NCBI GenBank assembly: GCA_001724245.1
Contig: MEDX01000008.1
Coordinates: forward strand, 1-62,173
Direction of reading: 5' to 3'
From: Fonticula-like sp. SCN 57-25
Taxonomy: Eukaryota; Nucleariida; Rotosphaerida
Length of the DNA stretch: 62,173 nucleotides
Made by a program: the position numbers and the translations under genes. Each line of letters begins with the position of its first letter. The stretch's first letter is position 1. Shown here one piece after another: positions 8,850-21,414 of the stretch. The notes under the pieces are model-generated. The model was not told the DNA's origin, did no database searches, and worked only from the letters and a program-made list of their open reading frames with translations.

Positions 8850-10137
8850 ATGGCGGAGAGGGTCAGCGGCGCCGGCCTCGCCGAGGATGGCTTGGCGTGG
8901 GCGCTGTGGGGAAACATACCCGTCGTAATAGACGCTGCATGTACAGAGACGTGGCCGAGTAGGATGGAATGGGTAGACGCCGACGGAAAACCGCGGCTTG
9001 ACGTTCTGGACGAGCTGTTCGGTGACGCCAGCGTCGATGTGGCCGTGTGCACGGAGCGGGCCTACTCTGACCAGCCACGAATCCCAATGAAGATGAGAGA
9101 GTATACGCAATATCTACGCAAAGCTATTATATATGGGACGGATGAATTGTTATATCTCAAGGTACGCCTGTGAACATTCCGTCAGCGTAGCTCAGCAAAG
9201 TAGGATTGGCACTTTGCGCGGGACTATCCTAACTATACGGCCTACTCGGTTCCGCCGCCATTTCGAAACGATTGGCTCAATTCATACTGGGACACGGAGG
9301 AAGGTGGCCGAGATGACTATCGATTTTGCTACATTGGCGCAGATGGTACTGGGCGATGACTTGTCGCACGATCAACTGATTTGCGTCTGTAGGGACATGG
9401 ACCCCCCTGCACGCCGACGTATTCTGGTTCGTCGCATCTCTAGACCCGCTTTTCACTAATACCTTGACAGCTCGTATAGCTGGTCTGCCAATATATGCGG
9501 TGTGAAGGAGTGGACGCTCTTTCCGCCGAGTGAGGCTGGCAAGTTATTTGATGCGCACGGCAACCTCCCCTTTGACATTCGCTCTGTGGACGACAAACAA
9601 TTCCCGCTCTTTCAGTCGGCACAGCGCGTGGTGCTTATACAGCATCCGGGCGAGTGTGTTTTCGTCCCCAGCGGTTGGTTCCATCAGGTTCACAACAAGG
9701 TGCGCCGGGGAATTGCTTAGTCGTTCACTAAAGTATCAAAGGGCTGCGTGATCTCTATCAACCACAACTGGGGCAATGAGGCCAACGTGTATGCCATGTG
9801 GCGTCGGCTACACGACGACTTTCGGCGGGTGCAGCACGAGCTCGACGACTGCAAAGGGCTGGACGACTGGCCCGCGCAGTGCCAGATGCTGCTCCGGGCG
9901 CACAGCGGCATGAATTTTGAAGATTTTCGCAAGTATTTGAAGCATGGCTGCGACCGCCGTGGGATATCATTATCTAGGGAAGGCCAAGGTACACCGCGAG
10001 AGGACCTCGTCGCGGCGATCTCGGACGCGGCTTCGGCGTCCGAGAGGGCGCACGCCTGCAACAACGCCGCGCAGGAGCAAATTTCGCTCGTCCTCGGCGA
10101 GCTCATGGATTGTGAAAGCGAAGCTTATAAACCATGA
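8850..10137 (+). CDS. JMJD4: JMJD4-like JmjC 2-oxoglutarate/Fe(II) oxygenase
   Basis: Human JMJD4 hydroxylates a lysine of translation release factor eRF1; the same role is inferred here. The start at 8850 precedes IPVVIDAACTETWPSRMEWV. After an intron comes DWHFARDYPNY, YSVPPPFRNDWLNSYWD and YRFCYIGADG. Splicing then yields GTWTPLHADVFW, with the iron-binding HxD, then SYSWSANICGVKEW. VFVPSGWFHQVHN carries the distal His. The following exon (GCVISINHNWGNEANV) matches the JMJD4 NHNW element. It ends SEAYKP at 10137. Five exons; the last intron uses an unusual AAAG acceptor. An upstream start in the open frame is possible but lies in promoter-like sequence. Confidence 0.85.
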
Positions 10138-10423
10138 ATGTACCACTATTAGAGCAAATAAAGAAGCACTTGAGCCAGCTGTACGTATGTTTTTACGCGG
10201 TATACTAGTAAGTAGCCTTTGCAAGATATCGAGTCTAGGCTCCAAGATTCATATGATGACGTAATCATGTGGTCGGTTGCGCCCATGTGATCGGGGTTAT
10301 TCTGGGGATATTGGCAAGGCCGCGACCCCTGCTGCCGTGCAAGCCGTCCCAACTGACTTGAATTTCACGCTTACCCAACGTGCTTGCACTCTCGCGTTGC
10401 CCGCTGTCGATCGAGCAGAAGCC

Positions 10424-12920
10424 ATGATCGACATCAACGAAACAACGCTCGGCCTGCTCGTCGTTGCTGTGGTGATCACCTTCCTGTCAAGCAGGCGGTC
10501 CACCCCCGACCTCCCTCCATCCCGCCAAACGTCGCAGGCCATCGTCTCGCCCACGCGCAAGGAGGGCGAGACGGCGGTATACCGCTCAAAGTATGCGGCC
10601 AACGCTCTTACGGCTTCGGCGTACCCCGATGTTGCGACTCAGTATGACGCGTTCAAGCGGGGCCTCGGAATCTCCCGTGATGACCCCTGCATGGGCCAGC
10701 GCATCAACGATGGGCCCTTTGTGTGGGAGGTACGTATACGGAATAGCTATACCGCCGCAAGCTAAATGTGAATGCATAGACCTATGCGCAGGTGAGCGAA
10801 AAGTTCCACAAGTTGGGAGCCGCGTTTGTTCACCTCGGCGCTGATCCCGGGCAGGAAACCTTTGTTGGCCTCTACTCCATCAACCGTCCCGAGTGGGTCA
10901 TCGCGGAATATGTGCGTCATGCGCCAACGCGCACGTGTCGTGGCTAACGTTGTGTGGTAGGCATGCTACTCGCAGAACATGGTGACTGTGCCTCTGTACG
11001 ACACGCTCGGCCCGAACGCCGCTCGCTACATTGTGCAAAAGACCGAGATGCGTTTTGTGGTCGCCAGCGAGCAGCAGCTCGCCAGCTTGTTCAAGCTCAA
11101 GCCCGAGTGCCCCTCGCTCGAGGTTTGCATCAAGATGAGCGCTGTTACTAATGCCGAGCGCGAGGAGGCGCAGCGTTTGGGTCTTCGCGTGCTCTCGATC
11201 GACGAGGCCTACAAGCTCGGCGAGGAGCACCCCGCCGACCCTGTCCTCCCCAAGTCGACCGACCTTGGTGCGTTCAGCCGGGCTTTCACCCGTTTTCTAA
11301 CGCGTATTTGTGCATATAGCAACCATCAGCTTTACCAGCGGCACCACGGGCGACCCCAAGGGCGTCATGCTTACCCACGGAAACCTGATCGCAAACAGCT
11401 CCGCCGTCACGTCCGCGTGGCCCACCGAGGTGCTCCCCACCAAGGATGACAGCTACCTCTCGTACTTGACGCTGGCGCACATGCTCGAGCGCTTGGTCCA
11501 TACCTTTATCTACTCGACTGGCGCGCGCGTCGGCTTTTACCGCGGCGAAATCAGCAAGCTGTTTGACGACGTCTGTACGCCTCTGCTGCTTATTTGTGCT
11601 GCGCTGCTAACTCGCGCGCCATAGTGGAGCTTCGCCCGACCTACTTTGTCTCTGTTCCTCGCCTCTGGAACCGCCTGTATGAGCGCGTTATGAGCACCGT
11701 CGAGCAGTCCAGCTGGCTCAAGCGCACGCTCTTCAATTACGCGCTCGCTTCCAAGAAGGCCGATCTGCGCCGGGGGATCCTCCGCAACGACACCATGTGG
11801 GACAGGATTGTTTTCAAGTCTATTCGCTCGCGCCTCGGCGGTCGCGTCAAGGGTACGCACCGGCCTTTTTAAACGGACTGCCTCTAACTCGTGCATAGCC
11901 ATGGTGACGGGCGCCGCCCCCATTTCCGACGAAGTGATGGACTTTTTGCGCGTCGCCTTTGGTTGCCAGGTCTTTGAGGGGTACGGCCAGACCGAGGCCT
12001 GCGCCGCCATTGCCGTTACACTTAGCTATGACTACACGACCCAGCACGTTGGCCCGCCGCTTCCCTGGTACGACACACAGCTCGCGCCCTGCCATGGTTT
12101 CCTCATTCAGTGCGAAATAGCGTCGAGGTGAAGCTTGTTGACGTGCCCGAGATGGAGTACCACGCCACCGACATTAACCCGCGCGGCGAAGTCTGCGTTC
12201 GCGGCAACTCGGTCACCAAGGGATACTTTAAGGTGCGCTGGTTATGCTTGTTTTTACATCATCTAATCTTGTCGTTAGGATCCCGAGCGCACCAAGGAGG
12301 CCATCGATGAGGACGGCTGGCTCCATACAGGCGACATCGCTATGATCAACCCGAACGGGACCCTCAGGTGCGTTCCTATTTTCTATGGCGAGGCGATATC
12401 TTACCATTGGTGTACTAGGCTCATTGACCGCAAGAAGAATATTTTCAAGCTTTCTAATGGCGAGTACTGCGCCCCCGAAAAGATCGAAGACGCTATCGAG
12501 AAGAGCACGCTCGTCGCCCAGGCCTTTGTGCACGGCGAATCGACCGAGCCCTTCCTGGTCGCGATCATTGTCCCCGAGGAGAGCGTCGCAGTTGAATGGG
12601 CCAAGAGCAACGGCGTGTCTGAATCGATCCCGGAGCTGTACCAGGACCCCTCGTTCAAGAAGGCGGTTCTGGCCAGCTTGACTGCCGTCTGCAAGGAGCG
12701 GTGCGCTGCGCGTTCCTTTTCATTTACATGTACTAATATGTTTGTGCTCAGCAAACTTATCTCGTACGAGATTCCCAAGGCGATTCACCTCGAGCATGAG
12801 CAGTTCACGGTCGAGAACGACCTCCTCACTCAATCCTTCAAGCTCCGTCGCTTCCAAGCCCGCAAGGCTTACCGCGAGCAGCTCGCCGCTCTCTATGCAG
12901 AGTTGGGCAAGCAGCCGTAA
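10424..12920 (+). CDS. Long-chain acyl-CoA synthetase (LACS/Faa type)
   Basis: Activates long-chain fatty acids to acyl-CoA using ATP. The start at 10424 gives an N-terminal membrane anchor ([14 protein letters not shown]), suggesting ER or peroxisomal/lipid-droplet membrane attachment. Conserved blocks in order are [32 protein letters not shown], the AMP-binding loop [88 protein letters not shown] and [20 protein letters not shown]. The C terminus is [11 protein letters not shown]. At least nine introns of about 40-55 nt interrupt it. Spliced length is about 690 residues, normal for eukaryotic LACS. Lipid-dependent fungi such as Malassezia rely on exogenous fatty acids, so it fits that lifestyle; this last point is inference. 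Confidence 0.93.
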
Positions 12921-13098
12921 ATGTTCATATTGAATTGATATACATGTATTGTGCGTTCAAGTGCATGCCAGCAAATGGCCAAAGTAATGAATAAAAGATT
13001 TCGATTCATCAGCGATTCATGCCTTATCACATTTGATGACCATCAACTATTTTCATGGTCATCAGCGGTTGGGTCATTGCTGTCTTGCCCAATCCATC

Positions 13099-13520
13099 AT
13101 GTCGGCGGCGTGGAGGAATCTGCTCGGTAAGAACGTGCACGAGCTTCGCTTGGTCTTTGACCAGGCGTCGCCTGCCAGCGCTGGTCTTCGGTACGAATCA
13201 CTTTTTCATTTTTGATAGGTATCCCGGCAGTCAAGCTGACTCTTTTTTCGTAGTGGTTTCATCAAGACCAACTTTGTCCAGCTCAAGGCGCAGCACCCCA
13301 ACCTGCCGATCCTTGTGCGCGAGGGCACCAAGGTCCCGTCGAGCGTGTATGCTCGCTTTGGTGCGCGCCGCATTTTGCCTGCATTCCATTATGTACTTAT
13401 ACCGCATCTCTCTGAATCCGCATAGATTTTGGCCGCGAGGATCACGTAGATGTGAGCAACATGACCGAGGCGCAGGTGACGAGTGCGGTGGAGAAGCTTG
13501 TTACGGCGAAGTCGTCGTAA
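13099..13520 (+). CDS. NDUFA2: NADH dehydrogenase (complex I) NDUFA2-like (B8) subunit
   Basis: A thioredoxin-fold accessory subunit of mitochondrial complex I. Exon 1 gives MSAAWRNLLGKNVHELRLVF then SPASAGLR. After an intron the frame continues GFIKTNFVQLKAQHPNLPIL and VREGTKVPSSVYARF. A second intron leads to DFGREDHVDVSNMTEAQ, then VTSAVEKL. The pattern LR.....SAG.R.F....Y..LK..NP..PILVRE....P...ARF..G.E is the B8 family signature. Length is about 100 residues, as expected. Confidence 0.9.
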
Positions 13521-13787
13521 ATATTTCTTCTTTCGTTTATGCCTTACATAATTAAACATGAATTGAATAACCCGCCGTAGCTTCTTTCCTTTCTTTTCTT
13601 TGGCCCATTGGCGAGCCAATGTTGCGTTTCAAACCACCCTTATCCAGGTGATCCATTGTTGCGCAACACGCAGCGCACCGGCCCATCGATCCGTGTCCAC
13701 TTTCACTTTTTAAAACAAGCATTGTTCTCTCCGCATAGTTACATTCCATCGTGCGCGCATCCCGCACTTTGTGGTGACTGCGCGTCG

Positions 13788-16504
13788 ATGTCAGCGCGGC
13801 AAAGGAAAAAACGGTCAGCCGATGTCGCAGCGGACACGCCGGCTGCCCAAGTAGCAACGCCGGTGCCCGCTCGTCCCGAGCAGACCAATGAAGTACCCCC
13901 AGATAATGCAGTACCAAAGCCCACTGAGGCCGAGCCCGCGGGGATGCAGTCGCTCGCCATCTGGAAGGCTCCCCTGGCTGCCATCGCGTTGTGGATCGTT
14001 GCCCTCGCAGTGCGCTGCTACCGCCTCGATGCCCCTACGTCAGTAGTGTACGTTCACACACTTGTCTGCACTACTTTGTGGCTAAGAGGTCGTAGCTTTG
14101 ACGAGGTGCATTTCGGGGGCTTTGCCTCAAAGTACCTCCAGGGTCGCTACTATTTTGACGTGCATCCACCCCTGGGCAAGCTGCTGATCGCCTGGGCGGG
14201 GCAGTTGTTTGGCTACGAAGGCCATTTCAGCTTTAATGACATTGGGCTCGAGTATCCGGAGAATGTCCCCTACGTCGAGATGCGGTACGTTCGGGTGCCT
14301 GACACTGCCCAGCCTTGTTCACAGCTCTAATAGCGCGCTGTCGGCCATTTGCGGTTCCCTCCTCTCCCCGCTCGCATTCATGACTCTGTACAACCTGGGA
14401 GGCTTTGCCGTCGGCGCGGCACTTGCCGCGCTGCTGCTTGTTGTTGATCTCGCCCTGGCGATCCAGTCGCACTTTATTTTGCTCGACGCTATGCTCGTCT
14501 ACTTTATCGCGCTCACCATTTGCTTCTATTCGGCATTCGCCACGCTCCCCGCAAAGTACGGCGGCTCATTTGGCGCACAGGATGAGCTAAGCGGAGCGTG
14601 TACATAGGTCTACCTTTGGGCTCAAGTGGCATGCATATTTGCTCCTCTGCGGGCTCGCTCTTGGCGCGACCATGAGGTGCGCCTAGACTCTTCACGATAC
14701 ATTGCTCACCCTCCACACCTCAGCATCAAGATGGTCGGCCTCTTTACGGTGGCATGGGTCGGCCTTCATACGGTGTCGTCCTTGTGGTTGCTCCTGTGCG
14801 ACAGGACCGTGCCGCTGCTGTCGTTTGCCTACCACTTTTTCTGGCGGGCCGTGTCGCTCATCGCGATCCCTCTTGTCGTCTACCTCGCCTGCTTCTACGC
14901 ACACTTTGCGCTGCTTCCTCTGTCAGGCCCCGGCGACAACCACATGAGCCTCGAGTTCCAGCTTACGCTCGACAACAACCCGTACTCGAACATGTTTGCC
15001 GGTGCGATTAACGTCTTTCCTTGTCCACTTTGCTCATCGTTGTTGAGTAGATGTGCACTATGGCGCCAAGGTTTATCTCCAGTCCAGGGAGGGCGACCGG
15101 AACCAGCTGCTGCACTCGCACAAGGACGTGTACCCCGACGGCCACAAGGACCAGCAGGTGACCGGCACGCCCATGCGCGACATCAACAGCGGATGGATAT
15201 TTACGCCGTTTTCGTCTACCGTCGGGAGCGACGTGCCCATCCGCGGCCAGCAGACGCTCCGCCTGAAGCACGAAAGCACGGGCGCATTTTTGCGCGTCGC
15301 CGCCAATGTCGACGCGCCGGCCAGCCATAACTGCTCGCTCGTGTTCAGTTCGGCGGAGCAGCGCGCACCGCACGACGACCTCTGGCAAGTTCGCCTCGCG
15401 GATGTGTCGAGCTCTGCGCCGGGTACGCGTCGACGGTATTGGTTTATTGCTGACAAATTGCAGATGAGGCGCTCAACATTCACAGCATCACGAGCACGAT
15501 CTACTTTGTCAGCAAAAAGTACGGCTGCTTCCTATCAATCACGCCGAATACCCTCCCCGCCTGGGGGTTCAACCAGCGCGAGATTGCATGCACGCCATTC
15601 ATCAACAAGGGCTCGCTGTGGCGCATCACACGTAACCAGGATCCATCCCGTACGCCTCATATGATGTGGCTATCTAAAGCGATTTCTCACAACGCACAGG
15701 GAGCCAATCGGACAAGCGCGTCGGTGTGCAGCCCATGCCGTTCTTTTCAAAAGTACTCGAGCTGCAGCGCCTCATGTGGACGGTGAACGAGCAGTTGACG
15801 TCTTCCCACCCCTACCAGTCGCAGCCGTCTGGATGGCCGCTTTTTGAGCGAGGTGCGCGGCCCTTTCTCTATTAAACTTGCCTGACCTTTCCACCGCAGG
15901 CGTCACGTACTGGTTCAAGGACGGGTACCAAGTCCACCTACTCCCCAATGCACTTGTGTGGTGGCCCGCTGCTGCCTCAATCCCGTGCTTTTTGCTCCTG
16001 GCCGCGCTCCTGTCGCTCTTTGCAAAGCGGTATCCAGAGGTGGCGCTTCCCGGTACGCACCGCCACGTTGGCGCTCTGTTCTTACTTTTTCTCTCTAGAA
16101 CGCCTTGTAAAGTACATGGATTGCTGCTGGCTGCTTCTATCGGCGTGGGCGCTTCACTATCTGCCGTTCTTCTTGATGGGCCGCCAGCTCTTTATTCATC
16201 ACTACTTTCCCGCCTTGTACGTGAGCGTGCTCATCCTTGGCGCGACTTTTGACCTCTTTACGGCGCGGCTTTCTACTCGCGTGCGCCTGGCATTCGCCGC
16301 CGTCTTCCTGGCAGCAGCGGCACACGTGTTTGTCAGCACATAGTACGCTGCCCCGCCTTTGCTCCCTTTTGCTAATCGCCCACTAGCCCTCTCGTGGTGG
16401 CGGACGCGTGGACGGCCGCGGGATGCGAGCGGATGCGGTGGAGGTCGTCCTGGGACATTACCTGCACCGACCCCCGCACACCCGCTGCGGGCACTGCAGC
16501 CTAG
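13788..16504 (+). CDS. PMT4: Protein O-mannosyltransferase, PMT4 family
   Basis: Transfers mannose from dolichyl-phosphate mannose to Ser/Thr of secretory proteins in the ER. The start at 13788 begins a charged cytosolic tail, then membrane helix 1. The lumenal loop [18 protein letters not shown] contains the catalytic DE pair and matches yeast Pmt4 very closely (VVFDEVHFGKFAS). [16 protein letters not shown] and [11 protein letters not shown] follow. [13 protein letters not shown] is also Pmt4-like. The central MIR region contains [12 protein letters not shown] and WGFNQREI. C-terminal helices include [21 protein letters not shown] last intron removes a TAG and adds [19 protein letters not shown] to WDITC, restoring the normal PMT C terminus and stop at 16504. 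About nine introns. Confidence 0.9.
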
Positions 16505-16645
16505 GCGCCACATCGGCGTTCATCATGATAAAGTGTACATAACATTTTTATAAAGTCATTACATGAGGAGGGTATCCACGGAGGAGAGGAGGGTATTTAC
16601 CCGATATGCCTGTGCAGTTATAAATCATACAAAAGGTCATTGCCT

Positions 16646-19228
16646 TTACGTGTTTTGCGCGGCCGCCGGCTCGAAGCGGATGAACGCGCTAAACCTCTCG
16701 TGGCCAACCATCTTGGCGATCGTGGGATCCTTGATATACGCCGCCTTGACCGTGTCGCACGAGAAGGGCGTGTTGAGGTTTGTGTGGAGCGCGCGCCCCG
16801 CTCCGAGAAGGAACAGCAGATCAACGTCCTCTGCGACGCGAGCGAGATCCTTGTCCACGCGGAAGAGGTTGATGCAGACAGAATTCGTGCCGGTGGCGAC
16901 GCACGACAGCCGCCTGATGAGCATGAGTATCAACGAAAAAAGGACGAAATAGGAGGCGCACCCGCTGCACTTTGCGGCGGCAATAGTATGGTCGAGCGCA
17001 CTGGCACGATTTAGTATATCTTCCAGCTCGATGCACGTAATGTCGTCAGATGCCGGGTACGTGTTGGCAGCGAGGACAACGGCCGCGCCCCTGCCAATAA
17101 CGAGTTAGGGCCATAAAAAACATCGACATGGAACGTACAGCTTGATGAGGAATCGCGCGAGCGGCAGCGTGCACAGCACCACATCGAAACCCGCATTGTT
17201 GACAAAAATCATTACTTTTTTATACCGCGGCTCGGCCAGGAGACGCTCTGCGACGGCCACGACGGCGGCACCATGCACCGCGTCATCCTTCATGTTGGCA
17301 AGCAGCAGCGGCACGGGCGACTCCTGCTCGTAATACCGCGAGTTCCACTCGAACCGGTCGCCCAGCAGTAGATTGCTGACAGCCGCGCGGGCCTCGACGG
17401 TGCGGTCGCTGATCTTGTCATAGGCAGACAGAACGAGCGGCAGCACCTCAAGCGCGCGATCATTTAGGCGTGTCTTGAGCTCAACGACGGCGTCGTGGCT
17501 GATAAACTCTTGCATACATTGCTCCTGGAGGCGGAGAAGCAGTGGGACCGACAGCGTGCCGTACGCGCCGGGCTGAAGGCGGATGCGCCCCAAAATATCG
17601 CCGTACACGCTAGCAAGGTCGTATGTGAGGCGGCAAATAAGTGGGGTATATAGAAACGCACGTGCTAAACGCCTTTAGCTTGGAGTCAATGTTGGGGAGC
17701 GACTGCATGCAAGACCGAACGGCCTAGCGCGGAAGAGGGTGAGCAAGGGAACAGCAGCGGTTAAAGGAGACGCACCGAGGTGACCTGCGTGATCGTCTCT
17801 GTGAAAATATCCAACCACTGCTCGCGCAGCTCGGGGCTCTCCAGCGACACCGTGCTCGACACGTACTCGCTCGGCTTGGAAAGCAGCGGGAACGGGACCA
17901 GCAGCTCTGGCATGCTAGATCGCGACAGGCGCGTGAGCAACTCAAACAACAAAGCAGCATGTTCGCACCTGTCCAAGACGCCAAAGTAGTGCACGGGCTG
18001 CGCAGAAACGGACCTTGACCGCGAAAAGTTTTCCATAAATGAGCCGTACTGCTTTGAGCTGACTGTGTCCTCGCCCGCCAGCAGCGCGCCGAGGCAGCCG
18101 AGGAACCCGTCGTGCCGCAGGAACAGAGCTAAATAGAGTGTAAGTAACAGCAATGCCACACACATCGTGGGCGTACCTTTCATCTCGCCCTTGGACCAGA
18201 AATCCACACCATAGCTGATCGTCCGCATCGTGTCGGCGTGCCCGCGGATGAACGACCCGCCAAAGTAGATTGTGTTAATGTTGTAGTAGCGCGCATTCAG
18301 GTACGCAATCTGGCCAATGTTGTTGGACACCATGAGTAGCGCGCTCTTGCAAATGTCCTCTTGGTTTGCCGCTGGCCGCTTGTTCGAGTCGTTCTTTTGC
18401 CACACCTTTCCAAAACTACTGGCGATGGTCGACGCCTTCAGGCCAATGGACGGGTAGTCCGACCCGTAAATGTCCCCGACAAGCATATCCACATTCCGGT
18501 TGTCGCCGCGGCTCGACATCTCGAGCATCTGGTCAAAGTCCTTGCAGTCCGTGAGCAGGGAGAGCAAGCCCCATAATGTGCCGCCGCCAAGACTGGTACC
18601 GCTGACACGCTCAAACGACGTCTCGCTCGTGACCTACACCCGCTCCGTCAGCAAACCGATACAGTAAACAACTGCGAAAACCTACCTTTAGTATGCTCAC
18701 GCCCGAGCCAATGTTGACGAGCATGTAGGGAAACATGGTTCGTGGATCGCGCACTTCGCAAAAGTTTTGCGACAGGGTGCCCGAGTTGGCATCGCACGAA
18801 AAGACCTCGCTCGACACCTCGCGCAAAAGAAAGTTGAGCCCGCTGATCAGGCACATCATCTCGTCCTCCGGCTCTAGCCTGATGCCAAGCTCATCCTCAA
18901 ATAGTTTGCCGTACTTGTGAGCGCCGCCTCCAGTGGCCTTGACGACGGGCGACACACCCTTGCTAAGACCCTCCTCGACGAGCGGCCTCAAAAAGTCTAT
19001 CAACTCACCGATCGAGTGTGTCTGAAAGTGCTCAAAGTGCATCCGCCGCCCGGCATTGTTATGCTCGCCCTCGCGGCGCTGCAGGAGTACAACCTTTGAG
19101 AGTGAGCCGCCAAGGTCGATCGCAAAGCCAAACCCCGCCGCATGATCACCCTGATTCGGCAGGTAGATGTCCCTCGTCCCGGACGCGCTGTTCTCCAGCG
19201 GAGAAATGACGGCGCCTGAGAGGTTCAT
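16646..19228 (-). CDS. Pantothenate kinase (type II) fused to a DUF89 domain (PANK4-like)
   Basis: The N-terminal half is a eukaryotic pantothenate kinase, the first step of CoA synthesis: FAIDLGGSLSKVVLLQ, KATGGGAHKYGKLF, VNIGSGVSILK, ERVSGTSLGGGTLWGL, FGGSFIRGH and ALFLRHDGFLGCLGALL. The C-terminal half is DUF89 (damage-control phosphatase fold): EWNSRYYEQESPVPLLLANM, the metal-site region IFVNNAGFDVVL and GAAVVLAANTYPASDDIT. This is the PANK4/plant PANK2 arrangement. The kinase residues equivalent to human PANK3 Glu138 (codon 18860-18862) and Arg207 (18607-18609), lost in mammalian PANK4, are kept. In DUF89 the first Asp of the usual DN(S/A)G motif is Asn (AAC at 17198-17200). About seven introns. 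It converges on PMT4. Confidence 0.88.
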
Positions 19229-19528
19229 CGCTCACCGGGAATGGCAGGGCGCCGTGGTCCTGGGGTCCTGGCAGTGCGTCACCGTTCAGAGCTGGCAAGC
19301 GAGTATCGCCTGATACGAATTTGCCCTGATTCCGCCCCAGATTCGACTATGCCGAGCCTGGATTGCAATCAGAGCACGTGGGCAGGACAGGAGAGCACGT
19401 AAAAGCGCGGAAGCCGAGGTGGCAGCGCCAAAGGTTACAGCGATAAAGTTTATTATTAAAGCAGGGAATTGAAATGCGTCAGAGAGTACAGCGACCGGCG
19501 AAAGAGGTGCGGGCGAGGCGCTTTTCAC
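19229..19528. other. Intergenic region upstream of the pantothenate kinase fusion
   Basis: 300 bp between the kinase start and the CstF50 stop, both minus strand. It carries CACGTG at 19375-19380, about 147 bp upstream of the kinase start, and an AT-rich end near CstF50 that looks like a 3' UTR. I see no protein or RNA gene here. Confidence 0.4.
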
Positions 19529-21107
19529 CTACGATACGCTTGCAAGGGCCCAGATACGCACAGAGTTGTCCACGCTACAAACGGCCTGTTAGTTTGGCGA
19601 CGCATATACAACTGCAAGGCGCACCTTCCGGACGCAAAAACGTTTCGAGTGGGGCACGCCGCAATCGCCTTGACTGGCCTGTCGTGGCCCTGGCACCGCC
19701 CGAGCTGTGCCGAAGCCCTCGTGTCCCAGATAGAAATGGCGCTCGTCGCGTCGTCGCCGGCCAAAATATAGTCTTCCGCGTTGCTGAACACGGCCGGGGC
19801 GCGGACCTGACTATGCGCGCCGTCATAGCGCCTGACCAGTTTCCCGTTGCCGCAATCCCAGAGCTTGACCGCGTCGTCCTTGCCGCGGGAGAGAATATAG
19901 CGGGACGACCGGCTCAGCGCGACTGAGAAGACCTCCGAGCCGCTGTGCGCCGCCGCAATCGTCATGATGCACTGATTTGTGACGGCGTCCCAGAGCTTGA
20001 TGCTCCCATCTCGGCTGCAGCTGGTGTAGAGGAGGCCGCTCGTGTCGAACGCGACCTTGTTGATGGGGCCGCGGTGGTTGTCGCTCGACGCGCCCGGTAT
20101 GTAGCACGTCGACGACTGAAGGTCGTAAAGGCGGATAATTTCATGGTCCGTGCCGGCAAGCAAGTAGTCGCCCGACGGATGGTAGCTAATGCTGCGCACG
20201 TTGACGGCGTCGCGGAACGTGCGGGATGCCTGGCGCGTCTGCGGCCGGGTCAGGTCAAAGCAGCGAATGGCGCCGTCCTTTGAGGCCGTCGCAACGAGGC
20301 CGGCCGACGGGGAGAACGCAACATCGTTAATAGGCTAAGAGCATGTTTTTAGCCAAAGGAGAAGCGTGCAGCGTGGCGCGCACCATGGCGTGGTCATGGT
20401 AAATTCGGACAACTACTTTTTCATCTGCTCCTTCAGCTCTATGCAAGGCGCGATTCGCATCAATCACCTTTACAGACAAGTCTTCCGACGCAGTAGCAAT
20501 ATAACTCCCTTTGGTATTGTTTCCATGTTAGCAGAATATGAAAATGGCCACAGGCAGCGCACCATCAGGGCTGAACGCGACTGACCTGCAAGCGGCTTTA
20601 TGAGATGTACGAAAGCGGGACTCGTAGTGGGGCGCCGGCATTGGAAGCATCCCTAGTGCATGCACCGCGTCAGATTAATGAAGCACATGAGCAGAGGGAA
20701 GAGCGCACCTGGCTGCAAGTAGAAATCTTGTTCAAGCTGCCCGCCAGGCACCTCCACAACTGTAACGTCTGTCGACATCTGCTCGCTCTCCTTGTCGGCA
20801 TCGTTCGCCTGACCACCCGCCCCTTAAACCAGCCATTAGTACAAGCTAGAGTAGTCATACTGACTATGAGCGCACCGGTCTCCTCGCGCAATCCCAGCTG
20901 CGCAAGCCGCGCAAGTCGCGGTGATGGCTCGAAGGCGGCCAGCACGCCTGCCGCCTCGGCCACCATCGACGCAACCGACTCGAGGTTGTAACTTTGCAGT
21001 TGCCTAGAATACCGTAAGCGTCTGGCAGGAGTGGGCAGCAAAAGAGCAGCGCCGCACCTCACGATTAGCAGGCAAAGCTCTGCTTTGCTCATTTCTGCTG
21101 CCGCCAT
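19529..21107 (-). CDS. CSTF1: Cleavage stimulation factor subunit 1 (CstF50) WD40 protein
   Basis: A component of the CstF complex for pre-mRNA 3' end cleavage and polyadenylation. The start at 21107 encodes MAAAEMSKAELCLLIVRCG and a helical N-terminal region resembling the CstF50 dimerisation domain. The WD repeats match CstF50 in register: VRSISYHPSGDYLLAGTDHE, IIRLYDLQSSTCYI, SRDGSIKLWDAVTNQCI, AAHSGSEVFSVALSRSSRYI, LSRGKDDAVKLWD, AVFSNAEDYILAGDD. The final exon SVDNSVRIWALASVS ends at 19529. At least five introns. Saccharomyces has no clear CstF50, so this supports a basidiomycete origin. One CAGTTTGCA element lies 35 bp upstream of the start. Confidence 0.85.
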
Positions 21108-21141
21108 TGTGCCTCCAAGCCAAAGGCTGATACTTTCACCA

Positions 21142-21150
21142 TGCAAACTG
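21142..21150 (-). promoter_or_regulatory. CAGTTTGCA element upstream of CstF50
   Basis: TGCAAACTG on the plus strand reads CAGTTTGCA in the sense of the CstF50 gene, 35 bp before its start codon. It is identical to elements near PAN2 and POLD4. A related TGCAATTTGC follows immediately on the plus strand. Confidence 0.4.
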
Positions 21151-21414
21151 CAATTTGCGATGGGCTAAAGAGCAAGCGACAGGATAAGTGTCGCCGTTGT
21201 GGATAGCGTCTCAGCCACGTCTGTGGGTCCCAGGCAAAGGCTAGGCCTGGGTGGGGGCAACAGAGTGGGTACACGGAATGTTTTGTTGGCCGCAATTGAA
21301 CGGCTACAAGAGCTTTTCCAGCCAGAAAACATGGGAATTTTCAAAAAAGAATATGCGTCAAAGAATTGTATTACTTGGTATGGTATGCCCAAAGGGCTGC
21401 ACAAAAGCAAACGC

